The notes beneath the pieces were generated by a model. The model saw nothing but the letters and a program-made list of their open reading frames with translations, did no database searches and was not told the origin of the DNA. Of a stretch of DNA of 24,502 nucleotides, positions 22,491 to 24,502 are shown in pieces. Made by a program: the position numbers and the translations under genes. How positions within the stretch are numbered: position 1 is the stretch's first letter; each line of letters starts with the position of its first letter. Source of the DNA: JABMPO01 sp964539785 (lineage in GTDB: Bacteria; Fidelibacterota; Marinisomatia; Marinisomatales; TCS56); assembly GCA_964539785.1 (NCBI GenBank), contig CAZIJQ010000036.1:1-24502 (forward strand). Direction: 5' to 3'.

Positions 22491-24502
22491 TTAATCAGTA
22501 ATTAATTCTATTGGCTCGATCATTGAATCTGGTGCAGCGACGGTGGTGAAATCACCTTCAAGATATTGGATGACATTTTTCATCATGTTCTCCCGATCTA
22601 TTTGGGCAATTATTGATTCAAATGGAAATCCGCATATTACAAGGTCGTGGGTTCCTTTATAGCCAATGGCAGCACCATAATGGTTTTCATCATATCTCAA
22701 TAAAGTTGTTGATTGATCAGCTACAGGCAGTAGTGCATCGGGCGACTCAACTGAATATATATCTCTATTATAGGTCGTGTTAAATGTGATTTCCAATAAA
22801 GTCGGTGCGAACAGGGGGTCACAAGAAAAAACCAGCCCGGTTTTTACTGCCTGATCCCTGAGTAGATCAAATTTTAATGTGTCTCTAGCGAATGTAGAGT
22901 CATTAGTATTTGACTTATTCTGCAACAGATCGGTTCCAACATATGCTCCGGATACAAAAAGTTGCCCTCCCTGATAGAGAAATTCAATTAAGTGGCTTTG
23001 CATTTTATCGGTAAATGTCTTGAACTGCGGACCAAAATTTTCGTTAGAATAGGCTTTCGGCCAGGGAGTTTCACGTTCTTCTCCGAGGATATAATCTACA
23101 ATTGAATAAGAAGACATTTGTATCAGGCTGTCTGTGATTGATTCATCACTCACAGAAATGAAGGATTTTCCGGCTGATTTGATAGCCTCACCATGGATGT
23201 AGGCAAAGTCGTGGGTATTCCCGGGAACAATACGAGTTTCATAATCTGACCAACTGGCGCCATGTCCTGGGTGGGTATTGGATATAAATGGTGAATTGGG
23301 GTTAAAATCATACTGAGCGCCGGTATAACTGATATCGATACCATCAGGTACACCCTGGTCAAGGTAATTGGCAAAACCGCTGTTAGCAACGATTCTGGCA
23401 GGTGATATACGATCAAATCCATTGATGATCAACAGCGGGGGATCGGTGCTGGCAGTTTGTCGACAGATTGATAAAATTTCCGAAGGGAAACTTTCACCTC
23501 CGGGATTTAAAGCGGTAATTTTAAAACTATAGATTATATCCTTTTGGTAATTCTCCAATTTGAAATCCGGTTGATCAGTGTATATACCATTGTCAAAACC
23601 CGAACTACCGATTCGAGTATATATTTTGTACCCCGTCGCTGTAGCTGTTGGTTCCAGTGGATCAATCCCTGGTTTCCAGGCCAGTTTAATGGAATTATCT
23701 TGATCAAAGATTGCCCTAAAATGGGTAACTGGTAACGGTTGCACCACAAATTCGCGATCATATTGCGTTGCAATAAATTTTAAGATGGCTTTATAAATTG
23801 ATCGGCCGGTATCAAATTTGAATCGGGGATCGCTGGCAAATTGCATATCCATAAAATTTTGATGTGATAATAATTCGATTAGTACGGCTGGAACGTTGGG
23901 GCGATAGGCTTCGCTGTATCCTGCATTGAGTAATGCCCGGCGTGTCCAGTCAGGATCATATTTAATGCGGATATCATTTACCAATTGGGTTTGCACTATA
24001 TCCGCAAAGTCACGATTTGCCAGTCGGGACATATCATCAGGGAAAACCAGGTTGGAATCACTGTCTTCATAACTATAAATAACTAATGTGCCAACTGTGG
24101 AATCTGCTTCTTTGATCCCAGCGTCGGTATGAAAAGCTAAGGATACATCGATCGGTATTTTTAATCCCGTTGCTGAACGATCACGGTTTGGACCATATGG
24201 TGCACCGCGTAAATAATTAACCCATTCGCCCCGAGACTGATAATCATCCGTGTAATCGAGGGTATCGGCTTGCTGATTATAAACCAAGGTGTCATGAATT
24301 CCGGCATACTGCAAGTAATAGCGGGCTGCCTCAAGGTAGCGAGGACGACGGCTGACCTGACCATTACGAGCAATAATTCCCATGCCACCTCCGAATTTAA
24401 TGGCATCCGCGGAAATTGTTTTTTGTGGATCTTTGCTTAGATTTGATAAAACTACCTTTCCCGAGTCCGGATTGGATCCCTGTGAGAATTTAAATCTGCC
24501 AA
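22491..24502 (-). CDS. golvesin-domain N-acetylmuramoyl-L-alanine amidase-like wall hydrolase, partial (N-terminus beyond window)
   Basis: The frame is open to the window edge, so the gene starts outside; the Met at 24383 (MGIIARNG) is internal. Before it, on the same frame, comes FKFSQGSNPDSGKVVLSN and SADAIKFGGG, which are typical of golvesin-like domains in proteins often labelled xanthan lyase in Bacteroidetes. Then follows an Amidase_3-like domain with SLAFHTDAG (zinc His), YSYEDSDS and VLIELLSHQN (catalytic Glu). After this comes a fibronectin type III-like stretch (LAWKPGIDPLEPTATATGYKIYTR), and a C-terminal alpha/beta domain (LIINGFDR, GGQLFVSGAYVGTDL). No sorting domain is seen at the C-terminus (ends EPIELITD). 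Cleavage of the amide between muramic acid and the stem peptide is the predicted role. Visible length is over 660 residues; large for this family but consistent with multidomain relatives. Confidence 0.82.
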   Translation of the reverse strand, partial: GRFKFSQGSNPDSGKVVLSNLSKDPQKTISADAIKFGGGMGIIARNGQVSRRPRYLEAARYYLQYAGIHDTLVYNQQADTLDYTDDYQSRGEWVNYLRGAPYGPNRDRSATGLKIPIDVSLAFHTDAGIKEADSTVGTLVIYSYEDSDSNLVFPDDMSRLANRDFADIVQTQLVNDIRIKYDPDWTRRALLNAGYSEAYRPNVPAVLIELLSHQNFMDMQFASDPRFKFDTGRSIYKAILKFIATQYDREFVVQPLPVTHFRAIFDQDNSIKLAWKPGIDPLEPTATATGYKIYTRIGSSGFDNGIYTDQPDFKLENYQKDIIYSFKITALNPGGESFPSEILSICRQTASTDPPLLIINGFDRISPARIVANSGFANYLDQGVPDGIDISYTGAQYDFNPNSPFISNTHPGHGASWSDYETRIVPGNTHDFAYIHGEAIKSAGKSFISVSDESITDSLIQMSSYSIVDYILGEERETPWPKAYSNENFGPQFKTFTDKMQSHLIEFLYQGGQLFVSGAYVGTDLLQNKSNTNDSTFARDTLKFDLLRDQAVKTGLVFSCDPLFAPTLLEITFNTTYNRDIYSVESPDALLPVADQSTTLLRYDENHYGAAIGYKGTHDLVICGFPFESIIAQIDRENMMKNVIQYLEGDFTTVAAPDSMIEPIELITD

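Noticed and set aside
1..24502. CRISPR array, integrase, transposase, tRNA or rRNA
   Set aside because: Both strands were read for direct repeats with spacers, cloverleaf-like segments and recombinase motifs; none was convincing.

Overview
The window reads as a chromosomal segment of a low-to-mid G+C bacterium of the Fibrobacteres-Chlorobi-Bacteroidetes (FCB) sphere, most likely an uncultured-type lineage such as Marinimicrobia, Calditrichota or KSB1. This placement is inferred from gene style. Two secreted enzymes end in a FlgD-like/type IX-style sorting domain with a PNPFN signature, there is a golvesin-type wall amidase, and many starts lack a strong Shine-Dalgarno site. No rRNA, tRNA, CRISPR array, transposase or phage gene was recognised. 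TAG, TAA and TGA are all used as ordinary terminators.

Layout. 1-1441: a saccharopine/lysine-dehydrogenase-like gene cut by an in-frame TAG, followed by possible coding debris; this stretch looks richer in G+C than most of the rest. 1442-3148 (-): CstA-family carbon-starvation/pyruvate transporter. 3339-5714 (+): Tat-exported beta-propeller plus PHP/DUF3604 protein. 5991-6200 (+): cold-shock protein with a clear intrinsic terminator. 6423-9613 (+): an apparent operon of an exported class II glutamine amidotransferase, an exported zinc phospholipase C/P1-nuclease-like enzyme (both with sorting domains) and a BtpA-family protein. 9634-10163 (-): YbjQ-family protein with a two-helix membrane protein. 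10360-12439 (+): small exported protein, Cys-rich lipoprotein, a decapitated alpha/beta hydrolase and an M48/Ste24 membrane protease. 12501-14378 (+): AmrS-AmrB (AmmeMemoRadiSam) pair. 14394-14906 (-): GNAT acetyltransferase. 15179-18994 (+): PAS-GAF-PAS histidine kinase, its 5' end cut by a second in-frame TAG, and a REC-GGDEF(degenerate)-EAL regulator. 19083-21931: peptidoglycan-recycling genes (LD-carboxypeptidase +, Asp/Glu racemase - and MpaA -) with a small Lys-rich reading frame between them. 21932-22490: decayed spacer with a probable UmuC C-terminal remnant and its terminator. 22491-24502 (-): a partial golvesin/amidase wall hydrolase running off the window.

How the genes work together. 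There are three coherent themes: envelope and secreted hydrolases (DUF3604, amidotransferase, phospholipase, Ste24, amidase); peptidoglycan peptide recycling (S66 carboxypeptidase, MpaA, racemase); and c-di-GMP signalling, where the kinase probably drives a REC-controlled EAL phosphodiesterase. The most distinctive item is the exported class II amidotransferase, whose nucleophile cysteine sits at the predicted signal-peptide cleavage point, so export itself may mature the enzyme. A second theme is gene decay: two amber-interrupted genes, one truncated hydrolase and one polymerase fragment.
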